From contig VZSF01008169.1 in assembly GCA_013398295.1 (NCBI GenBank), forward strand, positions 1,674,001-1,738,000: 64,000 nt of DNA, given 5' to 3'. A model generated the notes under the pieces. That model was given only the letters and a program-made list of their open reading frames with translations, had not been told where the DNA came from and ran no database searches. The translations under genes were made by a program, and so were the position numbers. Origin of the DNA: Chionis minor (taxonomy: Eukaryota > Chordata > Aves > Charadriiformes > Chionididae). Shown in pieces: positions 39,301 through 54,300 of the stretch. Position 1 is the first letter of the stretch; each line of letters starts with the position of its first letter.

Positions 39301-42300
39301 TATTCAAAGGCTTATGCGTGCTTATTCCACTATATTATTTGGAATGGGTAAGGAATTCCTGATACAGAAAATCTGAGAAATAGAAGAACTGATGGACATT
39401 GTTTAGGTATTATACAGCTTAGGACATCCTGGGTTAGAGGTTAAAAATATGTGTTCCCATTATATGATTATTGATTTCTGTCAAATTGGTGGAGCAGAAG
39501 TCCCTACAATTGTGCTTCCACCTCTTTTCATTCACCTGCCCGTTTTCAGAGCAGCGTCAGAAGGAATCAGAAATTCCTATGGTACATACTACATGAAGGG
39601 TGTAGAGTTTTAAGGAACAGTGCTGAAAAATTAGGTATTAGTTAGCTATGTTCGAAAATGTCTTTACTCTTCAGCAAATGTCTTTTCTCTTTACTGGCTA
39701 CTTCAGCTTGTGCTGCTTTTCATTGCTTTCCCTTGATTAATTCATGGTTTCACACTGCCATTAACCTTATGGAAGTACACTTCCTCAGCTGCTTAGCTGT
39801 GGTTGAGTTGTCTCACTAGTGCTAGGAAAACTAGAGGACAGAGAGAAGAATAAATTAGGGGAAGCTTGACAAGGAGGATAAAATCCCACTTAGTGCTGGA
39901 GGAAGGAACAGAAGCCAGCTAGTTACTGGAGATCACACTCTGATACCTTGGGTCTCTGACATCCTCTCACTGCTCCTGCAAGGGGAAAAATACATCTTTG
40001 AAACAAAAGAAGAGCAGCTACTCTCAGATCCAGTGTCTTGCTCGAGGTAGACTGACATCTGCTGCTGTGGTATGCTGTAGTAATAATCACTTCCACAAAT
40101 ATTTAGTCCATAATGATCTGCCTTTTCATTCCAGTGCTGTAAGGCCAAGAGATAGCTGGCAGTCACTTAAACTGGTGACTGGTGGATATTATTTTAGAGA
40201 TCTCTATTGCCGTACAGAGCCTGGCATTTTGTCATTTCTTTGCAGAACGTCACTACATTGTGTTCCATGCATTGTGACAAAACATGCTGTTTTTAATCTG
40301 CCTCCCTCCCTTCTAGGTTCCTAAAATAAAGCGACGAGCACCTCTTTGAAGTGCTGCATGCTTCTTTAACTTCTGTTTTGTGTTCCCCTAGCAGAGATAC
40401 AGTGTAAACTGATCTGTTCACTCATCAGTTCAAACAGAAGGATTTCTCTCCTGAAATGCTAGATAATGAAGAAATGCATTTACACTGTTTATAGTGGAAT
40501 GCCCCACTTCATAGTTTTACTGTTAGAGTAAGACTTCTATTAAAGTATACAAGAAGTGTTAGCTTGGTCTCCCCGATCATAGTGTGGTCTTGAAATAGGG
40601 TGCTGCATTTCCTTGTACTGTCTCAAAGACAGAAAGTGATGCTTAGCTTGCTCTTGAATAAGCGATGCAAAAGGCTCAGGCACAGATATTGAGTCAAAAT
40701 AGGCCTGATCCGAAGCCTGATGAAGTCAATGGAAGTTTTCCACTCACTTTGGTGTGCTTCAGATGTAAAACAAAAAGTAAGATGGAATAAAAGTAAGGGC
40801 AGTCTTATTTGCAACACTAGAAATATTAGTCTCTATGCAAATTTATCGGTTCAAATAGATTTTATAGAAGTACTTGTACCAGAGGATGAATGGAGCATGA
40901 TGTTTTTTCCCACATCCAAGACTTGAGCTTTGTGGAAGGCTCTCATAGCTGTTACTCCCAGGAAGGCTTGACTGCAGTGTCTATGCTGAGCTCTGCTTTG
41001 AAAAGAACTGGGAGATGGTGGGGAAGATTTTGAATTTAAGTTACTTTGAGGACACTGAACTTGCCTGTTGTAATTTAATTGATTATTTAGAAACATCCTA
41101 ATTTAAAATTATCTCAGTAACATATGTTGAGTGGTTTGATCAACACGTGCAGGTGCTTGAGAAGTCTCATGTAAGAAAATCAGATGGTAATATTGACTGG
41201 GTAGCTCATGAGCTCTCTTGGGTCCTGACTTAAGTTATACCCAGTTTGTGAAGGACATTTATTGGTTGGTGTGCAACCTAGGTCTTCTAAGATATGTAGC
41301 TAGTACATCTGGCACCAAAGAATATCCATGCTTGCAGTGTCAGCAGCAATGCATTTGGCATACACTTACACTACCCACCTTGCCACTGGGGTCCTCCCCA
41401 CAGAAAATACTAGCACTGGGTAGTATTTGGAAGTTTACTTTGTTGATACGTGTGCTAAAACTGTCTGGGGAATTTACAGGGTACCTTTGGCTCTATCAAT
41501 CAGGTACTTTTTGAAAGCGCTGTGTTTTTGGGGGAAGGTAAATATTGTAGAACATTTTGTGTAACCTGCTTTAATTTGATGTAGAAAAAGTACAGACAGA
41601 AGGCTGATGCTCTGAAGTTCACCAGTGTGGCTGACAGTTCTCAGATCAAGCATGCCAAGAAGAGCCAGGAACTGCAAAGTGATGTGAGTCCTTGACTGAA
41701 TTTTTCTCTTTGCAGGTAGCTTACTCATAACGTGGTCATTCCTGAGGTGGAATATTTCATATTTCAATATATGAAATTTTCATATTTCAAGATATGAAAT
41801 GTCTTGAGATTTATTTCTAAGGGTTTTTATTTGTTTGATGAATTCTGTCATTGAATTCTCTGAACTAGAACTGCAACAACAAAAATCAAACCCCAATGGC
41901 AATGGAAATATGCGAGTGAGGCTTCTCATAAATGATGTCAAAGTCCAGAGAGACAGCGGGGGATGCCTCTGCAATACAGTCTTGACAACAAACTCGTGGG
42001 TGGTGCAGGCTGGATTCAAGTATGGCTGAAATGCATTCATGGGAGGATTCCTGCGTGTTTCTGAGATGTTAATGTCATCTGCACCAAAACTGGTTATCCG
42101 TGAGGTAGTAAAAGTGAGGAAGCAAGCTGGAGGGAAAACATCATATTCTTAGCTGATCCTCAGGCAGTGCTTCAAAGCAAGGTAGCTGTTGGCACAGACT
42201 GATGTACATCCACCACAGGTTCTGGATTTCTCTCCACTGAGCGCCCTATCAGACTACTTAAAGCTATATCAACCTTGTTAGGCCACATGTTCTTCAGCTG

Positions 42301-45300
42301 TTGCCGTTAAGGTACTTTTACTAAAATGATACAACAGGCACATTTTCCTGAACTGGGATCCTTCAGAATGCTCCCTATTCTTCCTCGGGACTTGGTGACA
42401 CTGGCAGATGGTGTTTCAGAACTCCTGGGCAGGACTTAGCTGACAGCAACCCACTTTTAAGTTTCCAGAAGAAGGGGAACCTGTTGCTAAAATTGCTGCC
42501 CAGCTGATTTTGGACCAGTGGTGACTTGACAAGCTCTTTCTTTTAGTAACTTTTAATATGTTGTGCCTTGAACTGAAGATACTGTCAACTTCTCAGTTGT
42601 TATGTGAATGAAGCATTACTGCTCCTTGATTGGTCTTTTTCAGGCAGCTACCATGTTTCCTTTTTTTGCCCCTCTGTGTCAGTAAAAACGTGGCACTTGC
42701 TTGGTTGAGTGCTGTGTGTCTCAAAGATGATGCCAGATTGAATCAGAGGAGAATGCTGGTCTCCTGACTCCTGTTACTTATCTCCCATGTACCGGACAAT
42801 GCTGCCTTTCTGTATGTGCGTTGAAGTCAGAACCATGGATTTAGAGCTTTATAGTGGGGATTTATTTCTTTTTCCTGTGAGGTGTAAGAAATTTAACATT
42901 TTGTGAAATGGGACATCTTTTCATAGCTTTTCAACAGCTCCTCTAACAGGTTTTATGGGCTTCTGAAACAGAGCACTTCATTTCTCTGTTGATGTTGCCC
43001 TGGGATATAAAGTGGAGATGTTTGCTACTTGGATCAAGGTCCTTGATATTTTCATTTAAAGTTGGAATATTGGTCCCCGCTGGAGTATTATATCAGCAAT
43101 TACATTTCAGTCGCAAATTTTCTCTGCAGATTCAAACGCTTAGTTTTCTTCATTTCATGCCTAAAATTCACTATTTCTGTGTTGTATTAAAGACTTTGAT
43201 TTCACCTAAAAAGTAACTGCAGTTTAATACTGGATGAAATATATTCTTGCATACATTTTATACCGAGTATGAATTAATGTCAGTTTTATAACCAGTTAAG
43301 CAGCTGACTTTAGGAAAGAGAATTAAAGTATCCTGGTATGTATATTGTTTCATTGCTTCCCTGAAATTTACCCATGACTAGTTTAGCAGATCTGGCCCTG
43401 TGGGTCAGCTTTTAAATTCAAATTTGGCAAAAAAAGTCATGATGCTGAAGACTAACTCACCAAATAAATTAACCCTAACAAATCCTTGAATATTTGGGGA
43501 GTGTTAATCACTATTCCTTCAGCATTAAACATGGACTACTGCTTGTTAACCATGCTTTGCTTTTTGTGGACAGGTTGCCTACAGGTCAGGAAAAGAGCAG
43601 TTTCTTCATCAGTACACCATCAACAAAGATGATCCTGTCTTCATACTGGCCAAAGCAAATGCTGCCAATATCAGTGAGGTACTGTGTGAGACAGAGGTTT
43701 GGTTTCCCTCGCTCCTGTGAATAGTTACAGCTGCTGTTGAAATGTTTGTTCCATAGGTAAAAGTTAGGTTCCTTCTCTGAGAAAGTCCAAATGTTTCAGA
43801 TGTAAAAACCTCATATCTAAATTTAATTACTTGCTCTTAGTTAAATACTAGTCACATCTGCTGTTCTGAAGACTTGTCACTTTTAGAGTTTGAAGCTGTG
43901 TATTTTCCATGTGCTTCCAGATGAGTGGCACACTGGCACTTTCAGTGAGATAATGGGATTACAGTACTTACAGTATCCAGTTACAGTGTGTAAGTGAAGA
44001 CACCGAGATCTGATCCTTAGACATATGGTTGCTGGGCATGGAGCATACGCTGGTCTGATGTTACTTGCAAGCTTTCACTGTGACTAGAAAACAAATAGAA
44101 TATATTGACAGTAATAAAGAGACTGTTTTATTGTCATCTCTTTAGAAACTCTACAAGAGTAGCTGGGAAAAGCAGAAGGAAAAAGGATTTGTGCTTCGTC
44201 TGGATGCTTTGTCATTCCTGACAGCTAAGGCAAAGAGGGATCTAGCAAGTGATGTGAGTATGGACTCCATCAGCCTTCTTTATTCTTAGAACAGCTGACA
44301 GTCCAGCTTGCTACCAGAGTGTTGGGGATGTGTCATGTATGTCTCAGTGCCCCGAGCCACCCTCACTCGATTCATGCTAAGGAGCAATGGAGGAATTCTT
44401 GGGTGGCTGGCATTCCGTAATTAGTCAGAAGGTTTCCTCTGAGCAATTCAGAGGTTTTTTCCCCACATGCTGACTGTGTTTTCCTATTCTCATCTTGACC
44501 TGAGGGTGAATTTTAGAACTCGCAATGAAGTGTAAATCTCCTGTGGAACATCATAGCTTAATACGTCTATGCCTGGCCACAAAATTCCTGAAAGAACCTT
44601 CTGATCTCAGTGCTTAAAGAATGTTGTTTTTCCTAGAAAGCACCTAAAAGAAAAGATTTCTTACAGCTTTTTGTGAAAATATTATTGTTGAGAAAGGTTT
44701 TACTCTTTATAAACACTTACTCATTTCTAAGCCATTCCAGTTCTCTTTTGCAAATAGGCTTCTTGCTTGTATTAAGGACCAAGCGTGTCACAACACGGAT
44801 AGACCATTGCTTTACTACTAGCAGAGCTGTCAATTTGGCAGCTTAGTTCATTTACTCATCGTCTGTTTTTTTCTTCACAGATTAAATATAAGGAAGGTTA
44901 TGAGAAGATGAAGGGTAAGCTGATTGGAGTAAAAGCTGCGGAGGAAGATTCGCAGATGGCTCATTCCCTTCAAATGTCAAAGTTGCAGAGTGATCTGGAG
45001 TACAAGAAGTCATTTGAGGACACAAAGAATCAGTTCCAGGTCTCCATGGATATGGTTAACCTTGTCCATGCCAAAAAGGCTCAGAATTTGGCCACAGATA
45101 GAGGATACAAGACAGCTCTCCATCACTACACAGCCCTGCCTACTGACATGAAAGTGGCATGGGCCAAGTGGGCCTATGGATTACAAAGTGATGTAAGTCC
45201 AGAGCTTAATGCATTTCAACACCCTTTCCTTCGACCCCTTCAGACACTTAGGGCTGAGTTTCTTCAGATATTTATGTTTTTAATGACATGCCATATTTAG

Positions 45301-48300
45301 ACACCTAATTTTTCAACTATTAAACAACTAATATTAAACCAATAAATATTAACCACTTATTTGCTCAAGAGATATATTTAAGGTGTGTAGTGGTCTTGAG
45401 GGGAGCTATAATCCCATTTAAGAGCATGGCTTCTTCAAAGCCTACTTCAAATGTTAATAAAACACTAGGATTCATGTATGATGTACAATTATTTCTTTTA
45501 CCTAATGTGCAGGGAGGTTAAATAATTTATGGTGATAGTATTCTGTATGGAGACCACATGGTCAGCTGTAACCATCAGATGAACTGTCTGATACTGGAAA
45601 TGGTTACTGTAAGTCAGACTTCCCGTTCTGAGGTTTTAAGTCAGAACTTTTCAAGGAGACTAAGATAGATACAGGCCTTGCTGAGGTGTAGGTGCTGAAA
45701 CCCTTCTGACTTCTTTGAGAACCCCATCTGTAGTGCTTGTGTAAGCTTTTGGAGTTTAGTAGACGTGGTAGAGATTTCATGAGCAAACTGAGAAGTAATC
45801 CTGTACTCTTCCTCCTTAAAGACACATGGAAAGAAAACACCACAAAATGCTTTCCTTCCAAAATAACGAAAGGACAGTGTTTGGGAAATACCAAGTATCA
45901 TTTTCTTATCATTGCAAATCATTAATGATCTTTTAAACAGTGCACTATGTACAATAAAACTGAAATTTTGCCACGTTAGAGTAAAAGTTACAAATGACAG
46001 TAAGGTGTAGAGCACTTCTAAAAATTACCTTGCAAAGCACATTGCACTGGTGCTGCTGAGTCCTGATACTTCTATTTCCTTCTGCAGTTTTTTTGCTTTC
46101 CTTGCAACTGTGCAATAGTGAATAAAACAAAAGCAGGCACTAATTTGACTTGGTTGTTGTTCCTGAGATGTCTGAATCCTTTAATGGCATTTTAAGTGTA
46201 TGAACACCAACAATAGCACTTTTTTTTTTCTTCATCAGAACCGATACAGAGCAGATTTGAACTGGATGAAAGGAGCTGGATGGATAGCCACTGGGTCATT
46301 AAATGTGGAGCAGGCTAAGAAGGCAGGAGAACTCATTAGTGAGGTGAGATTTCATGACAGCATGTAACAGAATTTGCTGCATAGTGCGTGCAAAATGTCT
46401 GTATAAAATTAAAATAATTTCCACTCAAAGGGGAAAGAAAAAGGCATACCACATGAAAGCCCTCAAAACCAGGGATAGGACTGGTAATTAGAGGGAAACC
46501 AGATACCAAACACACACCAGTAGGAGTCCATATAGCCTTTGCAAAAACAAAGTAGGTGACAAATGATATTATGAATAATAATGACAATCAAACAGTGCTC
46601 AATTGCTACCTACTAGCCTACCTTTTTAATGAAGCAAAACAGGAGAGATGATGAAAAGGTAGTCATTGGACCCAAAACCTTCTTTTGTAACAGAAACACA
46701 TTCCTCCTTTCTCCTTTTTCATATGTATTCACATTAGCTATTGAAATTCACATAGATATCTCTGTCTGTAGCTATCAATCGGCCCAAGTAGTTTTCATCC
46801 TTATTTCTCTGTATAACCAATATCACTTACAGGAAAAGGCAAACTCTAGAATCCTTCGTGCCAGTCCCATGAAGCCTTCAAAGGAGGTTCTGGTGGAAAT
46901 GGTTAAAAGATTCATAGTATTCTGTTTCTGTTATTTCGGAGGGAGTCCTACTGGCCAAATCTGCTGAAATAGGAGGCTGAATACTGTGATTTTTTTAGAT
47001 AACTGCTGGTCATGCAGGAATCATCTGTCCATTCACTCAACGAGAATAACGGCGTAACCAATGGTGTGGTCTCTAGGAAAATATGGTCATCCTTTCACAT
47101 GGGCCTGATTGCTAACACTATTTTTTTCCCAGGCAATCATCTACAATGAAGAAGGATAATTTTTTTACATACAATAAATTGGATCCACAGCTAGTGTACA
47201 GCAAGGTAGCTTCATAAAAGCTAGTACAGCAATGCTGGCTGGAATAGTAACTGAATCTGTATAGGTATACCATTTTGATGTTATAGTAGTGAAAACTACT
47301 GAGTAGAAATTTGACCTGCTAGATTGTTCGTCTCAGCCTTTTGGTGGGCACTAAATAATTTTACGTGGCTATGAGCCTCCTCCATTCTTACATACACATA
47401 GTGACTAGCCCGTGTAAGGCTGCTAAAAAGCAACTGCCAGAACATAATTTCTAGGAATATTATGTAGAGGTGTTCTGGTCAACTCTTATTTGTCTCTATA
47501 GCTGATCAGGACAAAGCATAAATCACTTTTGTCCCCAGTCAAACTCAGTAAGATTGCTCGTTTTTAAGGGATTTCTTTCTGAAACCAAAACATGGCTCAT
47601 AAGCTTGTAATACCTTAAAAGAGTTAACGTGTTTTACATTGGTGTTTTGAGTCCCAAAGGAATCAAGATGTCGCCTCAAATAAGCCATTGTGGATCACAG
47701 CTCAATTTAGAGGAGAATGACATGTCTTTAGACTTGAACACTGAGATATAAACAATTTCCAGAAGAGCGATGAACGTGCTTATTGACTTGGGAGTTCATC
47801 ACAGGCATTGGGAAAATTTAGTATGCACTATCTGGAAAAGAAATAAGAGTTTTGAAGGGTATAGGACAACTTATGCAGGAAGGGAAGCCTTTAGTGACCT
47901 GGCCATATGGAAAAAGTGTCATTTTTGCCATGAAACAGCCTTCATCTTAATTATGTATGTATAATAAGATCTCTCAGAAGCTACTATGTGTCCTTTCAAG
48001 CAAGCAGAATTAATATAGTTGTCTAGAAGATATACCATAACAATTAGACACAGTGTTAATGGCTGCACAGATTTGCTATAGCTATTAGGAGGAAACCTAA
48101 ACCCTGAAACAGTAAGTTTAATGGTTTCCATTATTAACACCCTACAATTGTATACAATTTCTTGCTTAAAGAAACTATGAATAAAAAATATAATAAGTCA
48201 TACTGTTTTTGAAGTAATCTGAAAGAGATTTTCAAATCCTGAGTCCTGGAGTATTTAGGTAGGCAGAATCTGATTTTGAAATGTTTTCCTTATATTTAGG

Positions 48301-51300
48301 GAGAAATACTTTAATATTAATCGGCAAAAGGTTATTGTTAAATTGAAACAAATATTAATCTGAAAGTACCTAGGACATAAAGATGAGGAAAGAGGAATAA
48401 TAATTATGTTCACAAATTCACTCTAATCTCCAGCAACCTATGATTTTTCTCTTTCAAATAGCATGAAAGAGCAGCACAAAATTCACAGCTTTGATCTTTT
48501 TCTGCTCAACAGAAGAAGTACCGTCAGCATCCATATGCTTTGAAGTTTACCAGTATTAAAGACACTCCTGAGATGATCCAGGCTAGAATTAGTTATAACC
48601 AGGCTGTGGATGTAAGTTATAATGTATATACATTATGATTATAAGAGTGGTATCCTCTTTGAACGACCTGATTGAAGCACTGGCTTTCTCTCTCTCTGAG
48701 ATTATCCTTGGGAACCATGAAACTTCTGTGTTCTGGTGTGGTACATCTCACAAAGAGCTTATTTCTAACTTGGAATGAGAAGTCATAGAGATCCCACTGA
48801 AGTGAATGGGAGTTTCATGTAAAAAGGGCTTTCTGTCCAAATTTTTTTTCAGAAGTAAAATTTAGGAGTGAGACTGACCTTTGACCTTTAGAGGCTTTTA
48901 ACCTTTTGAGATTTGTTGAGGAAGAACACATTTGGGGTTCTTTCCCCTTTTCAAACGGATCTTTCAAATTTCAGTTTCTTCATATTCTTTGGAAACAAAA
49001 TGTAAAGCAGCATGACAAGGAAGAAAAAATAAATTATTTCAAGCTGTCATCCTGCTGAGAGAGAAAGCCAGGAGGGGGAACCTTAAAGGGAAGAATTGAG
49101 GCTGTTTGGTGTTTAAACATGTTTATTTTTAATAGAAGAGCGATTTAAAAATATTGTAGACTTAACTGGGATAATACAGAAGAGAATAATAAGCAAAAGT
49201 CACTCAAAAAAGACAAGTTTCAAACATGAGAGGATGTTTTATTGTGAAAATAGATATTTTTAAAGTGAAGAAGAAGATGAAAGACTTTGTGTAAAACACA
49301 TGCTATTGTAATACTTATAGTGTCTATGCCTTTGGTTTAATTAATAAGATCCAAAAGGCTTACATCTCAGGCAGGATAAATGTAAGTCATTTTGTTTCAC
49401 TGAGACACAGTCAAAGTCAGTCTGCTGCTCTACTTCTTCACACATGGAGTTGTCATTAATTTTCCTCTTACGGACCTGCAATACAAGTGGGCCTGCTTGC
49501 TCAACAAGGTGGCAGCAAGGTGAAATGGAGAGGTTCATTCTAATCCAGAGGGTCTCAAACCCTCACACGGAAATTACAGCCTGGGAAAGGCGAGTCAGGT
49601 CAAGACATGGGTCATATCTAAGGCCCCAAAAAAATGGTGGCGCTCTCTACTCATCTGAAAATTACGGTGTCGATGTGAGAAGAAACTAAGCTAGGAAAGA
49701 AAAATAGTGTGAAAGAGGTGAACTCTGCATAGCCATTGTAGGGGAAGTTCCATAGAACTCCTCTTACCTGTCTGCAGACATCCGAAAGTTTAGCTAGTCC
49801 CGGGCAAACCCTATGTTCTTCCTCCAAGGACTGATATGAGGAGCCCACATGGACACCTATTTTACAATGGGATCAGTCACCATCTGAGTTTTTTTTAATC
49901 TCTTGCCATTGACTGTTGAGCACCTACTTGCAACTAGCTCTGGAAATAAGTTTGGGGTATTGCACAGATAATGCAACTGTCACTTTTCTGTAGTCTTTGC
50001 TTTCCTTAAACCTATTTGTTAATGGTTTTGTCTGAACTAGTGTTTGAATGTGTAGTGAAATTCATCTCTGTTTGCAGAGGCTGTACAAGGAGCATGGAGA
50101 GAGTGTAAAGCATCAATATACACCAACGACAGATCTTCCTGAAATCCTTCAGGCCAAATTAAATGCTATGAATATCAGTGAGGTATAAATCTGACCTTTA
50201 ATATTTTAAAGGAAAGTGAAAAAGTTGATAGTACTTTGCTATTTGTTCTATACAGGAAACCATATTAAATTTTTTCCCTTTGCCAGTATATGATCATTCT
50301 GCAGTCTAAGTGTTTCTGAAGTAATATGAGAAATCCAACTTCTTATCCAACTTCTCCTAAGTTAGAAAGATGAAGAATGAACAAACAAATACATTTGTAT
50401 AATGGACATTTGTCATCCGATTATTCCTGTTGTGTATTGATAGTTTCATTTATGTTATCCCTCTGTGTTAGAATGGAATGAAACTGATGCGGTAACATTG
50501 CTTGGATAGCAATAATGCTGCAGTGTCAACCCTCTGAACAGCAACTCTGCTTTAATCCTGTTCACTATTTCCTAGATTCGCTATAAGGAATCCTGGGGAA
50601 AGATGAAAGACGGTGGCTATCAACTGAAACTAGATGCCATTCCCTTCCAGGCAGCAAAGGCTTCGGGTGAAATCATAAGTGATGTATGTGAACTTACTGC
50701 TGATATTGTCCAGCAGGATATGTCAGTCACTCCAGGCTGTTTCTGCTCTGCTGAGTGACTCTTGATGGAAACAGCATGTCCAGCTAACTCTACATCTGGG
50801 AGACATCTGGCCGCAGTCTAGTTAGTTGTGCTTTTCGAGGTGCAGCCACAGTGAAGTGTTGTTGGTAACTAAGCAAAGGAAGGTTTGCAAAAGCAAACAT
50901 CCACTAGCAAAGGTGACCAACTTCCCTGCTGTAGTGAGTGGACAATCACAGGGATTGTTCAGGAACTGTCAGGCACTGTTAGCTAGGCAAGCTTTGGAAA
51001 AGAGAGCTTATTCAGGAAGTTCTACCCTTTAGGGTTTGTCTTAGGTGTACTTTAAAGGTTGTAGAGATCCACAAATTAATTTCAAGCATAGGAGACCAGT
51101 TGTTCTGACTTTGCTAGAGAACTGATGGAGAGGGGCTTCTCAGAGGTTGATTCTGAGCACCTGCACCAGATTCTTGTCTTCCACCACCTGTGTAATAGCA
51201 GATAACTAACTCAAGCTATTTGTAAGGGTTCATTGGTGTATTTTTTGTACTTTTTCTCTAAATAGGATAAAATATTTTTTTTTTCACAAGTGAGATCTTC

Positions 51301-54300
51301 CCTCGCATCCACTAAAGGTTTATTTGGATTTATCATAATATTCAGTATAGCCAGAATTTATTGTCCATAGCTCTCTGTAATATGAAAACCCTTCTATTCA
51401 GGTTTTAACAATCTGACTAATACTTATTTCTCTTAACTTCTATTAAGATTTCTATTCTTATTTCCTTTTTAGCACAAGTATAAGGAAGCGTTTCAGAAAA
51501 TGAAAGGACAGATGGTTGGCTCACATGGACTGGACGGTGATATTCATATTGCTCATTCAGTTCATGCAGCATCATTGCAGAGTGACGTAAGTACAAGAAA
51601 GAAACATAGAATCATAGAACAGTTTGGGTTGGAAGGGACCTTTAAAAGTCATCTAGTCCAACCCCTTGCAATGAACAGGGACATGTTCAACTAGATCAGG
51701 TTGCTCAGAGCCCCATCCAGCCTGACCTTGAATGTTTCCAGGAACGGGGCATCTACCACCTCTCTGGGCAACCTGTTCCAGTATTTTACCACCCTCATTG
51801 TAAAAAAAATTCTTCCTTATATCTATACTGAATCTACCTTCTTTTAGTTTTAAAACCATTACCCCTTGTCCTATCACAACAGGCTAAGCTAAAAAATTTG
51901 TCCCCATCTTTCTTATAAGCCCCCTTTAAATACTGAAAGGCCACAATAAGATCTTCCCAGAGCCTTCTCTTCTCCAGACTGAATAACCCCAACTCTCTCA
52001 GCCTGTCCTTATAGGAGAGGTGCTCCAGCCCTCTGACCATTTTTGTGGCCCTCCTCTGCTTGTGCTCCAACAGGTCCATGTCTTTCCTGTGCTGAGGGGC
52101 CCAGAGCTGGACACAGTACTCCAGGTGGGGTCTCAGCAGAGCAGAGTGGAGGGGCAGAATCACCTCCCTCAACCTGCTGGCCATACTTCTTTTGATGCAG
52201 CCCAGGATATGGCTGACCTTCTGGGCTGCAAGTGCACATTGTTGGCTCATGTCCAGCTTTTCATCCATCAGTAACCCCAAGTCCTTCTCAGCAAGGCTGC
52301 TCTCAATCCCTTCATCCCCCAGCCTATATTCATACTGGGGGTTGCACCAACCCCAGTGCAGGACCTTGCACTTTGCCTTGTTGAACCTCAAGAGGTTCCA
52401 TGGGCCCTCTTCCAAGCTTGTCCAGGTCCCTCTGGATGGTATCCCATCCCTCAGGCGTGTCAACCCCACTACTCAGCTTGGTGTCATCCGTAAACTTGCT
52501 GAGGGTGCCCTTGATCCCACTATCTATGTTGTTGATGAAGATACTGAACAGTACTGGTCCCAATACGGACCCCTGAGGGACACCACTTGTCACCAGTCTC
52601 CATCTGGACATTGAGCCATTCACCACTACCCTCTGGATGGGACCATTCAACCAATACCTCATCCTCCAAATGGTCCACCCATCAAATCCATATCTCTCCA
52701 ATTTAGAGAGAAGGATGTTGTGGAGGACTGTGCCAAAGGCTGTACAGAATTCCAGATAGATGACATCTGTAGCTCTTCCCTTGTCCATTGATGTCCTTCT
52801 CTATCATAGAAGGCCACTAGGTAGGTCAGGCAGGACTTGCCCTTGGTGAAACCATGCTGGGTGTCTCAAATCACCTCCCTGTCCTCCATGTGCCCGAGCA
52901 TAGTTTCTATAAGGATCTGTTCCATGATCTTCCCAGGCACAAAGTTGAGGCTGACAGGTCGGTAGTTCCCAGGGTCCTCCTTTCTAGCCTTTTTGAAAAC
53001 GGGTGCAAAGTTTCCCTTTTCCCAGTCACCAGGGACTTCACCCAGCTGCCATGACTTTTCAAATGTCATGGAGAGGGGCTTGGTAACTACATCAGCCAAT
53101 TCCTTCAGGACTCTGGGATGTATCTCGTCGGGTCTCATAGACTTATGTGTGTTCATGTTCCTCAGGTGGTCATGAACCTGGTCTTCTCTTACAGTGGGAG
53201 GAACTTTGTTCCCCTAGTCCCTGTCGTGTGGCCCATCCACTTGAAGGGTGCGGGGAGAGAGGTTACCAGTGAAGATCAATGCAAAAAAGTTGCTGAGTAC
53301 CTCAGCCTCTCCTTGTCCGTCGTTACCAGTTGGCCAGTCAGGCTCATTGGGGGGTACACTTTCTTTGACCGTCCTTTTCTGGTTGATAGAAGACCTTCTT
53401 ATTATTCTTTGCATCCCTCACCAAGTTCAGCTCCAGCTGCACTGAGACCTTCCTGACCCCATCCCTACACAAGCAGGCAGTGTCCCTATACTCTTCCCAG
53501 GATATCTGTCCCTGCTTCTCTTGCCTGTGCATTTTCTTCTTGCACCTTAGTTTGACCAGCAGGTCTCGACTCAGCTGTGCCTGTATCATGCCTTCCTTTC
53601 CTTTTCTTACATTTCTTACACCTGGGGATCGAGAGCTCTTGTGCTGTGTGGAAAGTGTCCTTAAACATCTGCTGCTTTGTTCTGCTCCTGTGTCCCTGAG
53701 GGCAGTTTCCCAGGGTGTCCTATTGACTAACTCCTTGAAGAGCTCGAATTTTGCTTTCCTAAAGTTCAGGGTCTTGACTTTACTCTTCCCCAGACCTACA
53801 TCCCTCAGGACTGCAAACTCCACCAGTGCATGATCACTGCAGCCCAGGCTGCCTCCAGTCTTGACGTCACCGATGAGCTCCCTTGCATTGGTGACCAACA
53901 GGTTCAGTATCACACCCCCTCTGGTCGGGCTGTCTGTTACCTGGCTTAAGAAGTTATCCTCAGTGCACTCCGAGAGTCTCCTGGATTACAGCTCACTGTG
54001 CTACTTTTCCAGCAGATATTGGGGTGGTTGAAGTCCCCCAGCAGGAATGAGAGTCTATGAGCATGATGCCCCCTGTAGTTGGAGTAAGACGGCTTTGTCA
54101 ATAGGCTCCTCTTGGTCGGGTAGCCTGTAGCAGACACCAACCACAAGGTTCCCTTTGTTGCCTCTGTCTCTAATTCTTACCTGTAAGCTTTCAACCTGCT
54201 TGTGGCTGTTCTTCAGAGACAGCTCTTCACACTCCATCCATTTCTTGATGTAGAGGGCAACGCCTCTGACCCTCCTTCCTCACCTGTCCCTTCTGAACAG

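Noticed and set aside
39998..40324. 108-codon plus-strand open frame in intron 20 as an extra NRAP exon
   Set aside because: It lacks the YK...SD/SE nebulin pattern, and the neighbouring exons 20 and 21 are already the consecutive super-repeat units 5 and 6.
51834..52469. 211-codon minus-strand open frame as a host gene
   Set aside because: It is the reverse-transcriptase C-terminal part of the CR1 retrotransposon ([20 protein letters not shown] and related blocks).
53344..53913. 189-codon minus-strand open frame as a host gene
   Set aside because: It is the CR1 endonuclease-to-reverse-transcriptase region, shown by [13 protein letters not shown] and its position between other CR1 blocks.
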